From: Bolinopsis microptera
Taxonomy: Eukaryota; Ctenophora; Tentaculata; Lobata; Bolinopsidae
Assembly: GCF_026151205.1 (NCBI RefSeq)
Contig: NC_087077.1
Location: forward strand, 20,543,510 to 20,607,509
Reading direction: 5' to 3'
DNA: 64,000 nucleotides
In this document: positions 33,661-46,265 of the stretch, one piece after another
Position numbering within the stretch: position 1 is the first letter of the stretch
Layout: every line of letters starts with the position of its first letter
Program-made: the position numbers and the translations under genes
The notes under the pieces: model-generated
Told to the model about the DNA's origin: nothing
Seen by the model: only the letters and a program-made list of their open reading frames with translations
The model's database searches: none

Positions 33661-34374
33661 ATCAATAGTTCCCACAGTCAACAACGAATGAGTTAATAAT
33701 TCCAACAAAATCTTTATAACATTATTGGTAAAACATTTTCGTGACATCTTTCAGTACCTAAAAAAGAGAAGGGTTAATACTCCAATTATATCATTAATTT
33801 ATATGTTGAACTAAAGGATGTTAGCTGTTAAAAAAGCCAAACTCCTCAAAAAAGGAATGGGAAGCACTCGTATGGGTTGTGAGCCCCAACTATCCGAAAA
33901 ATATAGCTATCCCTGCATTAAGGGGGAAATATTTAAGGACCAGATCAAAAGTTTTATTTCAAATAATAGTGGCTTACCAAAAGGATCACATAAATTAATA
34001 CCATATGGTTTCAAAGTTCTGAGTTTGTATAAGTAGATGTTCGTTAACACCTTCTAAATTACTAGGACTAGTAGCATCAATAATCAGTCTATTGGGAAAG
34101 GTTATGTGAGTCTATAAGGTGAGCTGCTAAACTATCGGTGTCAATATCATCAGATAAAAAAATCATCACTAAGTTTTTAAGGATGGGTCTTTCCATTAAA
34201 TGATAATAGGTAGCTCATTTTGGTTACTCTTTCCATGCAACGTCCTAAAGGTACATCCAACTTAGCAGAAAGGAGATGGACATAATTTACCAATGAATAA
34301 TAGACCTGTTAGCTAGAACAGTTCCCTGAGCTTGTCTTATCTTGTTGAACTTCATTAATAAATGAAATGAATAG
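33661..34374. repeat. Dispersed direct repeat, copy 1
   Basis: Begins ATCAATAGTTCCCACAGTCA and matches 37074-38460 over its whole length, with many small indels. It lacks the 591-bp insertion found in copy 2, so it shows the empty site (GCTAAACTAT). No coding function recognised. Confidence 0.8.
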
Positions 34375-37073
34375 TCCTACCAGGATGTATCCGGCATCAG
34401 AGCGGATTTTCTACTTTTATGAGGCCAAACTATCAGTACCTCTGGGCTGGCCGATACAGTCTGGCCAGACTATTCTCAGAAATGTGTTTTTGTTGTTACA
34501 ATTCTGTCCGATCCAATCCTATCTCTTGTCCTTCTTTTCTCTATCAGTTTGACGAGGAAGTAAGAACAAAAATCCTGTATATAATTATTTATGATATGTT
34601 TGATTTCTTGTTATTTGTATGTCATTCACATTTGGTATAATCGGCCCAACGTTAATGTGGGCTTTTGCTATGTGTTGGGTTCAGCCGAATAATTATTATG
34701 TAATAAAGTTTTATTGTTCTCTTTTTGATATTGGCATCCGGCCAAACATTAAGCCCAACTATATTGCAAGCACCTTTTTTCAATAGAATATTAAAAATTG
34801 ACATTGTAAATTTGCATGGGCTGAAATGTAACGCTTGATTGTATATTATAATAATTAATTGAATTTTCAAATAAAAAAAATACAATAAGACTTTTCACTT
34901 CCTATCATTGCACAACACTTACAATTTCTTTGGTGCAAAGTTCTGGTTTTTGTTAATGTGTTATGCCTCTTCTGCGTGCAATTGTTGGTTGAGGAGTCCT
35001 TCTCCGCATAGATGCGCCCGATCTTTTAACATAACTGAAGAGTCTTTGCCGGTGTGTTCTAAGCCTTGTTGGAGGTCTCCGTTGTACCGTGTCGTGTCGT
35101 GTTAGAGGTAGACGACAAACTCGGGAGAAGTCTCTCTGGTGGACTCAAACTTTTCAATTTACGTCTACATGCCGCGTCACCTTCCGAAGTGGAGATAACA
35201 AGTATGGTGTTTAATCAGGGGTCCCAGGAGCATATAGAACTGTTCGAGTGTCCCTGCAGGTGGGGAGCCTGCGTTCGAATGTTTCACCTCGTAGGAGATG
35301 TTTTGATCATCTTTTTCGTATAGTTTGAGTTCGAAAAGCATCTTTCAGCTCGTCAGAGTTCCTGAGGCTAGACCTATCATTGTCATAGATGATAAGGCGG
35401 AGACCGGAGACATTGGGAATAGATGATGCTGCTTAGATATTGGGTATGGTGGGGGATCCCAAAGTAATACAAGACCTAGAAGCAGATTCCTTTACATACA
35501 GGTCAGTTTGGAGTTTCCATCGACGTCAATGTAAATTGTATGTCGAGGAAACAAGTAAACCCGCCCATGACTCGATGCTGAACTCATCTATATTAAGGAC
35601 CTACACTACTGAGTCCGAGTTGACGGTTCGCTAATGTGGACTATAGCATAACTTCTGAAAACTGTCTTTTTGAGTTCCATCAAAAAAACACGCCGCTCCA
35701 TCGTCTATGTATCTCATTACTGTTGACACCTTTTTCATCAAATGTTCCATCAGAATATCAACTTGTTTCTCATGTAAAAGTAACTGCTATATTCGCCATT
35801 TGTACAGGCCAGAGGCTTCCTCCCTTGGTATTCGACTAGTTGTTGGTACCAATCACCTCAAATGCCAATAGAAAGATCTGAACTGAGGTCTAACGAGGCA
35901 AAGGTTCCATTGATATGTAACGATCTCACTCCATTCCGTCGCCATTCAGTCATAGCAACAGTAGGGCTTCATTGCCAAATCGGGTTTAAGAGAATCAATA
36001 ATGCCTTGAGCAAAAAGCAAAGCTTACTAGAGCCGGCGTTATAGTATTGGATGATCAAATGGACTTTGATGCCGTCTAACCGATTAAGTGCAACTCCAGC
36101 GTCGATAAGTAATCCCCTACAAAATTACACGTTCCAATGAGCGTAAAAAATGTGTAGGCATGTCTAACATCTGAACTCATGTAACTCCGCTTGGAGTGCT
36201 GTAATTAGGCCGTGCGGGTGGCTCAACACCAGGTTTCAAATCATCTTTCTTAAGCTTGTGGATTTTCAAGCAGGGGTAGAAGTAGGCTTTCCTGGGTTGA
36301 CAATGGGGTAAAGTGCTTTGAGCGTTTTGTTGGTCCTGAGTGGTCAGCCTTGAGTTCATCTGATATACCCATGATACTCTTGGCTGTCTTTGCAGGAATC
36401 AAGCCCTCCCCCCTGTCTTTCCGTCCTCCATAGTTGACCAGTTCTTTGGTGCGGGCTTTGGTAGGGTCGTAGTCAAGTTTTTTTGTACAGGGAAGGGTTG
36501 CTTAGTTTTTGGTCAACTGATCTCTTTCTCAAAACATCAGGGGTCAACAATAATGGTGCTCCCACCATATCAGCTTTTGTGACGGCGTGTTCTTCCATCA
36601 GAAACTTGACGTTTCTAACCTCTTTCAACTATTAAGTGCGTCTTTTGGAGAGGTTTGAAGGGTTAGGGTATCGATATCAAAAATACTGTATGTGTACATC
36701 TTGACCTTATCTACACTTGAAAATCTTCCGGCTCTGATATAATGATACTTTGTTGGCTGAGCAGTAATCATTTCCTTCATTTTTTACAACAAGTTTCTAG
36801 GGAGCTGTTTTCTCCTCCCATTTCTTCAGGTGTGATGTACCATGTGTGGTTTACGCTGCATAATTAATTTCTTTCTTCAGATTTCTTTGCTCGAGCAAAA
36901 ACCATTTTGACTGAATTCCGTGCAAGCCAATGTCAGCTTTTTGTATCGGTCTCCGGATTACCACTATCTGCAGGTTTTTAATCCCGATCAAACTGTGCTG
37001 CCACCACTTTAGATCACACACCTCCCGATGATTCCCAAATTCGTTATCACTTCTTCTGCACTATATGTGATCA
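34375..37073. other. Sequence between the two direct repeats, no intact gene
   Basis: Flanked by direct repeats of about 0.7 kb, so the whole 33.66-38.46-kb unit might be one element or a duplication. Only weak protein traces are seen: an RT-like fragment at 36177-36359 (minus strand), and near 35780-35835 a short plus-strand stretch loosely like the LPPLV region of pogo-type transposases. Confidence 0.4.
36177..36359 (-). pseudogene. Possible reverse-transcriptase fragment
   Basis: The frame contains YPCLKIHK, then a short charged stretch, then PGVEPPARP. KIHK followed by a Pro/Arg-rich PxRP turn is typical of the fingers region of Penelope-like and some LINE reverse transcriptases. Only about 60 residues are readable, and no catalytic motif follows. 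Confidence 0.25.
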
Positions 37074-38460
37074 AGAATCAATAGTTCCCACAGTCAGACA
37101 ACGAAGGAGTTTAGAAATCCAACAAAATCTTTATAAACATCATTGTAAAACATTTTCCGGACATCTTCAGTACTTTAATAAAAGAGCAGGGTTAATACTC
37201 CAAGTATATAGATAATTATAAATTGGAACTAAAGGATGTTAAGCTGTAAAAAGAAGCAAACTCTCAAAAATGAATGGGAAGCACCTCGGGAATGGGGGGT
37301 GGTGAGGCCCCAACAGTCGGAAAATATACTATGACCCTGCATTAAGTGAAATAATTTTAGGACCATTGTCAAAAACGTTTTATTTTCAAATAATATGGCA
37401 TACCAAAAAGGATCACATGAATTAATACCGGTAGTGGTGGCAAAGTTTCTGAGTTTTTGTATAATCAAGTAGATGTTCGTTAACTTCTAAATTACTAGGA
37501 CTAGAATTCTTTTTTTTTTTTTTAGGATAATGACATTATAAGAATCATCAAAACAGGTCTATTGGAAAGTTACTTGTGATCTATAAGGGGACTTGCTAAA
37601 CTCAGAGGCGCGTATGAGGGCGTCCAGGCGTCCGTGGACGCTTAAAATTATTAACTGGTGGCTGTGCTTAAAATAGAAATAGTAATTAGTAATAGTGTGA
37701 GGAAATAACAATGCAATATAGAGTCTTCATTTACTACATAATCCATAACTTTTAAATGTAAGCACACGCATGATCTTCGTGAAATTTTGTGTTGTAGGGA
37801 GTCCAATCCACCTCTGGACTACTCAGAGTCCGCGCAGTTTAAACACATAGTTAATTGTAAACGTTACAAGCACATCGTGCGCATCCCACACAGGTAATCT
37901 ATTATGATTGCCTCGATTTGGGGGTCCAGGACCCTTTGCAATTTGAGCTGCTATATGAGACTGCTCGGCTGAGATCGTTTCACGTGTGTGTCCTGTTTTC
38001 ACTCATGTTATAAGTTTTTTGTTTTTGTTTGTTGTCGCCTGTAAAGTGTTACACATTACATATAACAAGCCCTGCGTGTAATGTAATCGGTAGTTTGGAG
38101 GAATCAGCTTTGAAGCCGGCCCCAACCCTCCTCCCCCCAGTCCATCGATTGGACCCTAACATAACTGCCACTACTCCCACGAGTCCGCCTCTGCTAAAAC
38201 TATAGGTGTCACTAATCATCAGATAAAAAAATCATCACTAAAGTTTTAAGGAAAGGGTCTTTCATAATTTATATAGTTTACTCTATGTTTCGGTTTACTC
38301 TTTCAGGCAAAGTCCTAATGGTACGGTCCACATAGCCGAAAGGAAAAGGAGATGGTCATACATTTACAAATGAATATATATACTATGTGGTAGCTATAAC
38401 AGTCCCTGGAGCTTTGTCTATCTTGACTCCATTAATATAATAACACTTTTCCACTCCTAT
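37074..38460. repeat. Dispersed direct repeat, copy 2 (interrupted)
   Basis: Counterpart of 33661-34374, in the same orientation. Split by the hAT-like element at 37603-38193. A T-run at about 37508-37523 is also specific to this copy. Confidence 0.8.
37603..38193. mobile_element. hAT-like non-autonomous element (591 bp)
   Basis: The ends are CAGAGGCG and CGCCTCTG, perfect 8-bp terminal inverted repeats of the CAG...CTG type typical of hAT elements. Flanks are CTAAACT on the left and CTAAAACT on the right, an 8-bp TSD with one base lost on the left. Copy 1 of the surrounding repeat supplies the empty site. No transposase is encoded. Confidence 0.75.
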
Positions 38461-41400
38461 CTTGCACATATTTAGGATCTACTGCCGTAAGTCCCTGGTA
38501 CACCGTAAACAATGAAATTCTTACGGCGGACGTCAACTCACACAGTTTTCATCACAGCTGTCTTTATATACTGTCAATCGACGAGCCACTGGTAGTTGTT
38601 TCACAGTTCTCCCTTCACGATGTCGCACCATAACCATGTTTTTTCATCTCAGTTTGTACTGTTTGCTGGACAGAGTCGGCTCTTTCTGTTCTTTTGATAA
38701 GATCCTTCTGATAATTAAGCTGCTCTGATTTTAGTACCTGTCTATTCGCGGTACTGGCCCGCAGATTACATAGTGATATTGCCTGTTCTTCAATTTAGAT
38801 AGATTTTCAACAGCAATAGCCATGGGTCTTCGTTATTATACCATTAATCTCGAATGAATTCAGCTCTGTAACGGTTGAGTTTTCGAGAGTTTTCAAAATG
38901 TCTTACAACGCCACTGATAACTCTTTTTCGAGTCTGTTCAAATTTTCCACAGAGAAGTCCATTGTACAAAGCAAAGGCAAGCTGAGTACTCGGTGTGTCG
39001 ATGGTAAAGATAAAACAAACTGATAAGAGAGCAATTAAAATTGTTGCAAAAGCTAGATATAACTGATTGTTAACCGCAATAACGATGAAGGATCTAAAGT
39101 AGCCCGTAATTTTAGCTACCTTACAAACATATTTATAATTAGAACGTACGAAAATGTGGCGGTGTTCCGAAAATTTCGCCATAGTTCGGGACCGGGCCAA
39201 AATGTTCGGTCGTCTAATAGAATCCCGTCGCATTATCTTTTAGCTTATTTTCAATGACTGTGCCTCACTACTGCTTTATTTTGTTTCTCAAAAAGTAATA
39301 GCAAGTAAAATAAATAAATAAATTCCTGGCATCTTGGGATATATTATCACCACACAATGACGAATTGAATTCAAGCAAACAGTTTTTAAATTGTGCATTA
39401 AAATACTTGTATGTGCTAACATGCAAGTCTTACAAGCCTGTAATTAATACAGATAGTTTGAACATGATTTTACCGAATTTTCAGAAATTTCCTTACTGCT
39501 TACTGTCAAAACAAAAAATGAATGAAAAAAATACCCTTATTTTCTGTGACGTCCGAAATTGAACGTTTTGGTCAATTTCGCCATATTTTTCGGACGCCAA
39601 AATTTTCCGGTCGTCGCAAATTAGGCCGCCATAAATATGTCGTGTAAGGTATAATTATATTGAACGATGATGGGACCTTTAAAAAAGTTTTTTACTCGTG
39701 CAAATCCTTTTATTACATTAATCATATAAACCATTTTAGTGAATCTGCAATGTTGTTTTATTCGCGCCGCCGAGATATCCCAGCCAAAACAATTTGAACC
39801 TGTGACGTCTATTAAAGAATTAAGCGTCCTGCTCTGATCCGCGCATATAAAATAACAGGTAAAATGAGCGTGCGGGCCATCTAAATTACTAATTAAGAAT
39901 ACATTACCAATTTACGCTACTAACGAGCCTATAACCAAAGAGGAGGAGAACTTTTTTTGACCGTTGAAAAAAGAATTATCACCCTACGATAACCAGAAGC
40001 CGAAATAAACTCCGGAAATAAGATTGAAGTCAAACGGAAAAGCAATGAATATATGTCTCATTATATGGCTTCTAATTACAAATTTCGTTCCAGGTGTACG
40101 CTGGAAAAAAAAAAACTCGGGATGGTCGAAGTGAACAGCAGGTAACCTCTTCTGGCCCTCTAGTTCAACCAAATTCAGTAAAATTATGAACGTTATAATC
40201 ACTGAACAGAAATCTGCAACAATTAGACCTCTTACTGTCACCAACATTATACCAATATTGGCTACAATTTTGTTAAAGTTGTTTTGGCTAATCTTGTAAC
40301 GTGACGCTAGTTTCAATGGCGCCCTAATATCAAACTGAATCGCAGTCGAACTAAAACATACTAATTACAACACTGCAAATCTATTTCATTGATTGAGCGG
40401 GCATATCTGTCCAACCCAGGATGCCACGACATGAAATTTGGTATTTAACATTGTTATTGTACAAAGTTATTTTTTTTATATTATGTCGTATTCAATAAAC
40501 CGGTTTCAAAGCCCTTAAGGGTGGCCCTCGGGTCTTTAAAACAAACAATTCATAGATAAAATTGGTATTCAAATACGTCATATCTTAAATTGTTAGCGAC
40601 CAGACAGTATGTTATCTATTTCCATGATATTATTTTTCCTAAGCATAGTTTTGTAAAATATTCGCTAGACTTCCTAGAAAACGAAGAGATTCTTCCATTT
40701 CCAGTCGTAATGAGAATTCTATTTTCTTTTAATCATAACCACTTTAAAACTTGATAATCCCCCCTCAACGTAACCGTGCTCCAGTAAAAAGGTTTTCATT
40801 TCGCCAATAGCAATCTATTGGTTGGAATCAGTAAAATTGCACCTACCTTCTTTGACGTGTGCTCACTAAACGTGGTTCAGTTTTAATGAGCTTCGCAATA
40901 AAGCTCCGTCACGTTACCCTGGCAACAGTGTCACGTGACAACCACATGATTCCCCTCATTGGCTAACAACTCTCCCTGCCTCCCTCTGATTGGTCAGTGA
41001 CTGTTAGACCTGCGTGATCGTTGGTTAGTTCCCCGGTTAACCCTTTTGTCAGTAGTTTTAATACTCGCATCTGTCAGAAGTTAAATAGCGGACCGTCTGG
41101 ACCATAACTGAATTAATATGCTTGGTGGTCTATCCGTTTAGTGCTCTGATTTCAGACCGGGGATATATAGCGAGGGTATAGGTATAGGGAGGGTTAAAGT
41201 GAGAGTGAGAGGTCTATATCCAATTAGTGAGGCAGTTAGACTCGCGCTCCCTTAGCAACCGTTGCTAAGGTTACCCTTCTTATTCAGCTCTCATATCTGT
41301 TAGTAACGTTATACTTATAGTTATGTTTTTATTTTTAAGAGGAAGTTTGGTATGATGCTCCAGTACTGATTCTTCGGTGACTTTCATCAGTGTAGCCACC

Positions 41401-41639
41401 AACCCATATAGATTATAGAACATGTTTCCTCGGTGTTATTTCTTATGTGTCCCCAATTGTGTTCAGACACCGTATTTTATTCTTTTTATCGTTATTGTTT
41501 TGAGTAAAGATTGTCTGGTGGTGCTGATACGTGAATTAACAGAGTGGAGGTGTTTATGAAGGTACTACTACTACTATTAACCTGCGTTAAATTATAATAA
41601 CGTCTTACTTATTAATGTTGAAACTTGTAACCATCATCA
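38461..41639. other. Long region without a confirmed gene
   Basis: Two minus-strand ATG frames, 38844-39233 (129 codons) and 39984-40316 (110 codons), contain hydrophobic stretches but match no family I recognise, so I do not call them genes. A motif of the form CGCCATA...TTCGG...CCAAAATnTTC...GGTCGTC occurs twice in the same orientation (about 39175-39220 and 39577-39620). The first copy is inside the 129-codon frame. Confidence 0.45.
40890..41060. promoter_or_regulatory. Promoter-like cluster: X-box, E-box and CCAAT elements
   Basis: Within about 130 bp there are GTTACCCTGGCAAC (about 40912-40925, a perfect X-box consensus), TCACGTGA (about 40931-40938, E-box), and two ATTGG (inverted CCAAT) sites near 40959 and 40989. 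This density resembles an animal core promoter, but no downstream gene is visible on either side, so it is only a candidate. Confidence 0.35.
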
Positions 41640-43587
41640 CAAAGTTAAGTTACCATGACAACGTTAAGTTAATCAAAAGCTGTTCTCGTAACCATTATCT
41701 TACAACGTTAAGTTAAGCAGGAGCTGTTCTAGTAACCATTATCTTACAACGTTTAAGTTAAGCAGGAGCTGTTCTAGTAACCTTTATCTTACAACGTTAA
41801 GTTAATCAGGAGCTGTTCTAGAAAACCATACCTTACAACGTAAGTTAAGCAGGAGCTGTTCTAGTGCCTTTAAACCTTACAACGTTAAGTTAAGCAGGAG
41901 CTGTTCTAGTAACCATTATCTTAAAACGTTAAGTTAAGCGGGAGCTGTTCTAGTAACCATTACCTTACAACGTTAAGTTAAGCAGGAGCTGTTTTTAGTA
42001 ACTATTATCTTACAACTTTAAAGTTAAGCAGGAGCTGTCTCGAAAACCATTATCTTACAACGTTAAGTTAATCAGGAGCTGTTTCTAGTAACGATACCTT
42101 ACAACTTTAATTTAAGCAGGAGCTTTTCTAGTAACCATTACCTTACAAGTTAAGTTAAGCAGGAGCTTTCTAATAACCTTTCTTACAACGTAAGTTAAGC
42201 AGGAGCTGTTCTAGTAACGATTATCTTACAACGTTAAGTTAAGCAGGAGCTGTTCTTGTAACCATTACCTTACAACGTTAAGTAAGCAGGAGCTGTTCTA
42301 GTGACCATTATCTTACAACGTTAAGTTAAGCAGGAGCTGTTCTAGTAACCATTAGCTTACAACGTTAAGTTAAGCAGGGAGCTGTTCTAGTAACCATTAC
42401 TTACAACGTTAAGTTAACAGGAGCTGTTCGTGTAACCATTACCTACAACGTTAAGGTAATCAGGAGCTGTTCTAGTAACCCATTACCTGTACACGTTAAG
42501 TGAGCTGGATGCTGTGTCTAGGAACCATTATCTTACAACGTTAAGTTAAGCAGGAGCTGGTTCGAGGATCCATTATTTTACAACGTTAAGGGAAGCAGGA
42601 GCTGTTCTAGTAACCATTACCTTACAACGTGATTTAAGCAGGGAGCTGGGCTAGGTAACAACTTACCTTACAACGTTAAGTTAAGCAGGAGCTGTTCTAG
42701 TAACCATGATCTTACAACGTTAAGTTAAGCAGGAGCTGTTCTAGTAACCATTACCTTACAACGTTAAGTTAAGCAGGAGCTGTTCTAGTAACCATTACCT
42801 TACAACGTTAGGTAAGCAGGAGCTGTTCTAAGTAACGATTATCGTACAACGTTAAGTTAAGCAGGAGCGGTTCTAGTACCTGTATCTGACATCGTGATGG
42901 TTAAGCAGGAGCTGTTCTAGTATCTATGATCTTACTAACGTTAAGTTAAGCAGGGAGCTGTTCTAGTACCATTATCTTACTACGTTATGTTATGAAGGAG
43001 CTGGTGCTAGTAACCATTATCTACAACGGAAGTTAAGCAGAGATGTTCTAGTGACCATTATCTTACAACTTAAGGTAAGCAGGAGCGGTGCTAGTAACCA
43101 TGAGCTTACAACGTTAAGTTAAGCAGGAGGCTGTGCTTAGGAACCATTATCTGACAACGTTAAGTTAAGCAGGAACGGTTCTCGTAACCATTAGCTTACG
43201 AACGTTGAAGTTATGCAGGAGCAGGTTCTAGTAACGTATGATCGTACAACGTTAAGTTAAGCAGGAGCTGTTCTAGTAACCATTATCGTACAACGTTAAG
43301 TTAAGCAGGAGCTGTTCTAGTAACCATTATCTTACAACGTTAAGTTAAGCAGAGCTGTTCTAGTAACCATTATCTTACAACTTTAAGTTAAGCAGGAGCT
43401 GTTCTAGTAACCATTACCTTACAACGTTAAGTTAAGCAGGAGCTGTTCTAGTAACGATTATCTTACAACTTTATGTTAATCAGGAGCTGTCTAGTAACGA
43501 GTTATCTTACAACGTTAAGTTAACAGGAGCTGTTCTAGTAACCATTATCTTACAACGTTAAGTTAAGCAGGAGCTGTTCTAGTAACC
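41640..43587. repeat. 44-bp satellite array (left part, noisy)
   Basis: Units of 44 bp built on GTAACCATTATCTTACAACG and TTAAGTTAAGCAGGAGCTG. From about 41800 to 43220 nearly every unit carries private single-base insertions, deletions or substitutions. From 43250 the units are clean, up to the retrotransposon. Confidence 0.95.
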
Positions 43588-43591
43588 ATTA

Positions 43592-44358
43592 TGTAGTAAA
43601 GTAGGATTAGGGTCAATTTAGTAGGGTCAAGGGTTAAGTTAGGTTTTTAGTACAGTTTAATTATAGTTTAATAGTTAGTTCTATAGTCCATAATGAGAGT
43701 AAAGTAATTTCGTAGTTTTATATTGCAGCATCTTTTAGAATCCTTTTAGTGCTAGGTTACATTCATTTACATTTCTTATCTTTTAATTTTAGGTTAAGTG
43801 TAAGTAACGAGCACAGCGGAAGTTTGTACTCATGCTGACTTATATTCACGCGTGAGTACAGCCTTTTTAAGGGCCTACTTGTTGAGTGCGGGCGTCTAGT
43901 CTGTGTCACTCCCCCTTTTGGAGAGTTTTTAAGATTATTACAAAGTACAATACGTTTTATTTACCGATTATCCAAAGACTTTTTTCTATTCTATTTAGAC
44001 ATTTTTAGTGAGACACACTTCTCACCTTATAAGTTTACTGTTGAAGTTTAGTAAGGCACACTCCTTACTGTTGTATCGGACACACTTCTGATACAACCAA
44101 ATTGTAGAGACACACTTCTCTCCTTTATTGTTACGTATTTGTTGTTGAAGTTTAGTAAGAGGCACACTCCTTACTGTTGTATCAGACATCGCTTCTGAAC
44201 AACTAAATTGTTGAGACACACTTCTCTCCTTTTCTGTTATTGATATTGGGACATACTTCCCGATCGTTGATACTAGTGAGTGGAGATTGACATAAGTTAG
44301 AACGCCCACGGTCTCGCCACGTAAGACCAACCTATAGTATAATACCGCGTTTACAACA
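43592..44358 (+). repeat. 5' LTR (767 bp)
   Basis: Matches the 3' LTR apart from one fewer ~107-bp internal repeat, no nested MITE, and scattered differences that are mostly one-base indels. Contains the CACACT-loop hairpin array (44008-44261). Confidence 0.95.
44008..44261 (+). promoter_or_regulatory. CACACT-loop hairpin array in 5' LTR (about 8 hairpins)
   Basis: Successive inverted repeats each enclose CACACT: GTGAGA/TCTCAC, AGTAAGG/CCTTACT, GTTGTATC-based stems and GAGA/TCTC, ending with GGGA-CATACT-TCCC. Two stems here are damaged by single-base indels relative to the 3' LTR. Confidence 0.75.
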
Positions 44359-44360
44359 TC

Positions 44361-44378
44361 TGGAGGGGCCACGAAAGT
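44361..44378 (+). other. Candidate primer-binding site
   Basis: Starts with TGG two bases after the 5' LTR (TGGAGGGGCCACGAAAGT), as expected for pairing with a tRNA 3' CCA end. I could not identify the tRNA. Confidence 0.5.
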
Positions 44379-44384
44379 AACTTA

Positions 44385-45600
44385 ATGTCGTCTACCTTAC
44401 TGGCCGAACTAGAAGCTTCCGTAAAAGCAATAGCTGAATTAGATGAACAATAAGTAGTTTGATAAAGCAGAGTAAGGGATGGTCAAGATACTAGTCAGGA
44501 TGTAAAGGGAAATAAATATAAATCTAGGAGAACTTGTTGTCAAAATTACTACTGGCTAAAGTCGAGCACACAAACATCGAGAGACAAATAGCACAGTATA
44601 ATTCAGATACATCAACAGTACTTACAATCTGATAATAAACGTACTAATGCTGATAACAACAGATAGAGTTTCACCTCAAGATTGTCCAAACACAGTTTCT
44701 TGCCCGATGTGCCTAGTGTACATGTTCAGTCAAAAGCTCAGATCGCCAAGCTCCTAAGTTTAAGGTGGGGGCAAGATATATGTATATTTTAGATAGATTT
44801 GAACAATACATGATTATAAGTGGTGCTAGTTACGTTAACAACCTAGATTTACGTCTATTAAATCTTGTAGAAGACGATAAGATTACCGGAAGTTTTAAAA
44901 GCATTTTGAATACCATAAACAGTGCTAACATTTTGTCCGTGACTAAATTCACTGCGGCTATCAGAGCAGTATTGTACCCAAATGCGGAGTCACGTACCTT
45001 GAGAGATGCTATGTACAAATAAGGCAGAATCTGGATGAAAATGTGGAGGATTTCGCATTACGTATTGAAACAGAAGCTGCGAAGGCGTTCTCTCTCCCTT
45101 GAGCATACTCTCAAGAATGAGGCGTGTTTGTCTGCTTTGGGTAAGGACTCCACAGTGTAGAAGTAAGGCGGGAAACTTAAGGAATCTGAGTTAATGTTGT
45201 TTGATGTACTACAACGCTTAGGCTATCAAACACGAACATATACTGATATCAACCCAGGATCATGGTGATTAGAACCAGTTCACAGTTGCAGTCTTCATTT
45301 GACGTTTTACGGATTGACGGCCCAGATCAACCTCGTGTACCGCATACCAATTACCGCGCAGTACAGAACCACAACCAGAACAACTCAGGCGCAGTGAACG
45401 CCCATGATCTGCTATAACTGTAACCAGCCTGGACACATGGCGAGATTTCTGTCGGAATATCAGATCTGATCAGTACCGCAATGAACAAGATGTTAGATCA
45501 TGTAATATCTGCCATGGACCAAACCATCACACAAGTCAATGTTGGTCTAGAAATCAGAACCGTTATAGTAGGAATTCTGGTGCAAACACGTATTCTCAGT
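44385..45600 (+). pseudogene. gag: gag, frameshifted
   Basis: The first ATG (44385) opens a frame that stops after about 20 codons. A later piece (44765-45022) has the helical, RNA-element capsid look. Two CCHC zinc knuckles of the C-x2-C-x4-H-x4-C type are found at 45410-45452 and 45501-45542. In the first, a single extra base puts the last Cys out of frame; the second is intact. The product would be the nucleocapsid/capsid polyprotein. Multiple frame changes prevent translation as one protein. Confidence 0.75.
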
Positions 45601-45689
45601 TTAACAACAATCAACGGTCTTCTTTAAACGGGAATACGGCTGGCGAGTTCACGGTACATCCCAGCCGTCTCAATTAGGTACTAACTATA

Positions 45690-46265
45690 ACCGTGTTGAT
45701 AAGATAGTATCTAAGAAAGAACTATTAGCGAAGGGTAGCTGTATGGGTGTACCCGTTCATGTATTTTTAGATAGCGGAAGTGGTGTAAGTTTAGTGTCAC
45801 CAGGATTTATCAATAGAATAGGTCTGGTAGATAAGTACAGAATTCCAAAGCAACATTGACGTCATTTTCGAATAATGCCATAACTGTACTAGGTCAAATA
45901 AGCTTAGACCTCAGAATTGGAGAAGTTGTATCAGCTCGGCACGTATTCATCGTTACCAACATGTTAGACGTTGAATTTCTAGTGGGTTTGGATTTTCTTG
46001 AAGGCTAACAAGCTTAGTATAGATTTCGGTAGTTCCAAACTATTTAAAGAGAACGGTCAATCCTGTACATTATCGGAGAAACCACGTGACATACCTCATG
46101 TGAAGAAAATAAGGTGTAAAGATACAGTTATCATCCCTCCTAGAACAGTGCAGTTTATATCGGGTAAAATTCCCCCAAACATTTGTAAATTACCAAGGAA
46201 TAACAGAACCGTACGAGAAAACCATGTTAGCTACCGGTGTACTGGATGGCACCCTCTATAGTGTA
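45690..46265 (+). pseudogene. Retropepsin (aspartic protease) region of pol, frameshifted
   Basis: VFLDSGSGVSLVSPG at about 45761-45805 is the DSG active-site segment of a retroviral-type aspartic protease. The reading frame changes near 45855 and again near 45990 and 46200-46265, so the domain is split into at least three frames before joining the RT. Confidence 0.75.

Noticed and set aside
35636-35839. Pogo-like transposase trace
   Set aside because: Only a short LPPLV-type match; no DDE residues could be read.
38844-40316. Two minus-strand frames of 129 and 110 codons
   Set aside because: Hydrophobic patches but no family signature. The first contains a piece of a short repeat found again near 39577, so it is likely non-coding.
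44022-44372. Minus-strand 116-codon frame in the 5' LTR
   Set aside because: Arises from the hairpin repeats of the LTR; no domain.
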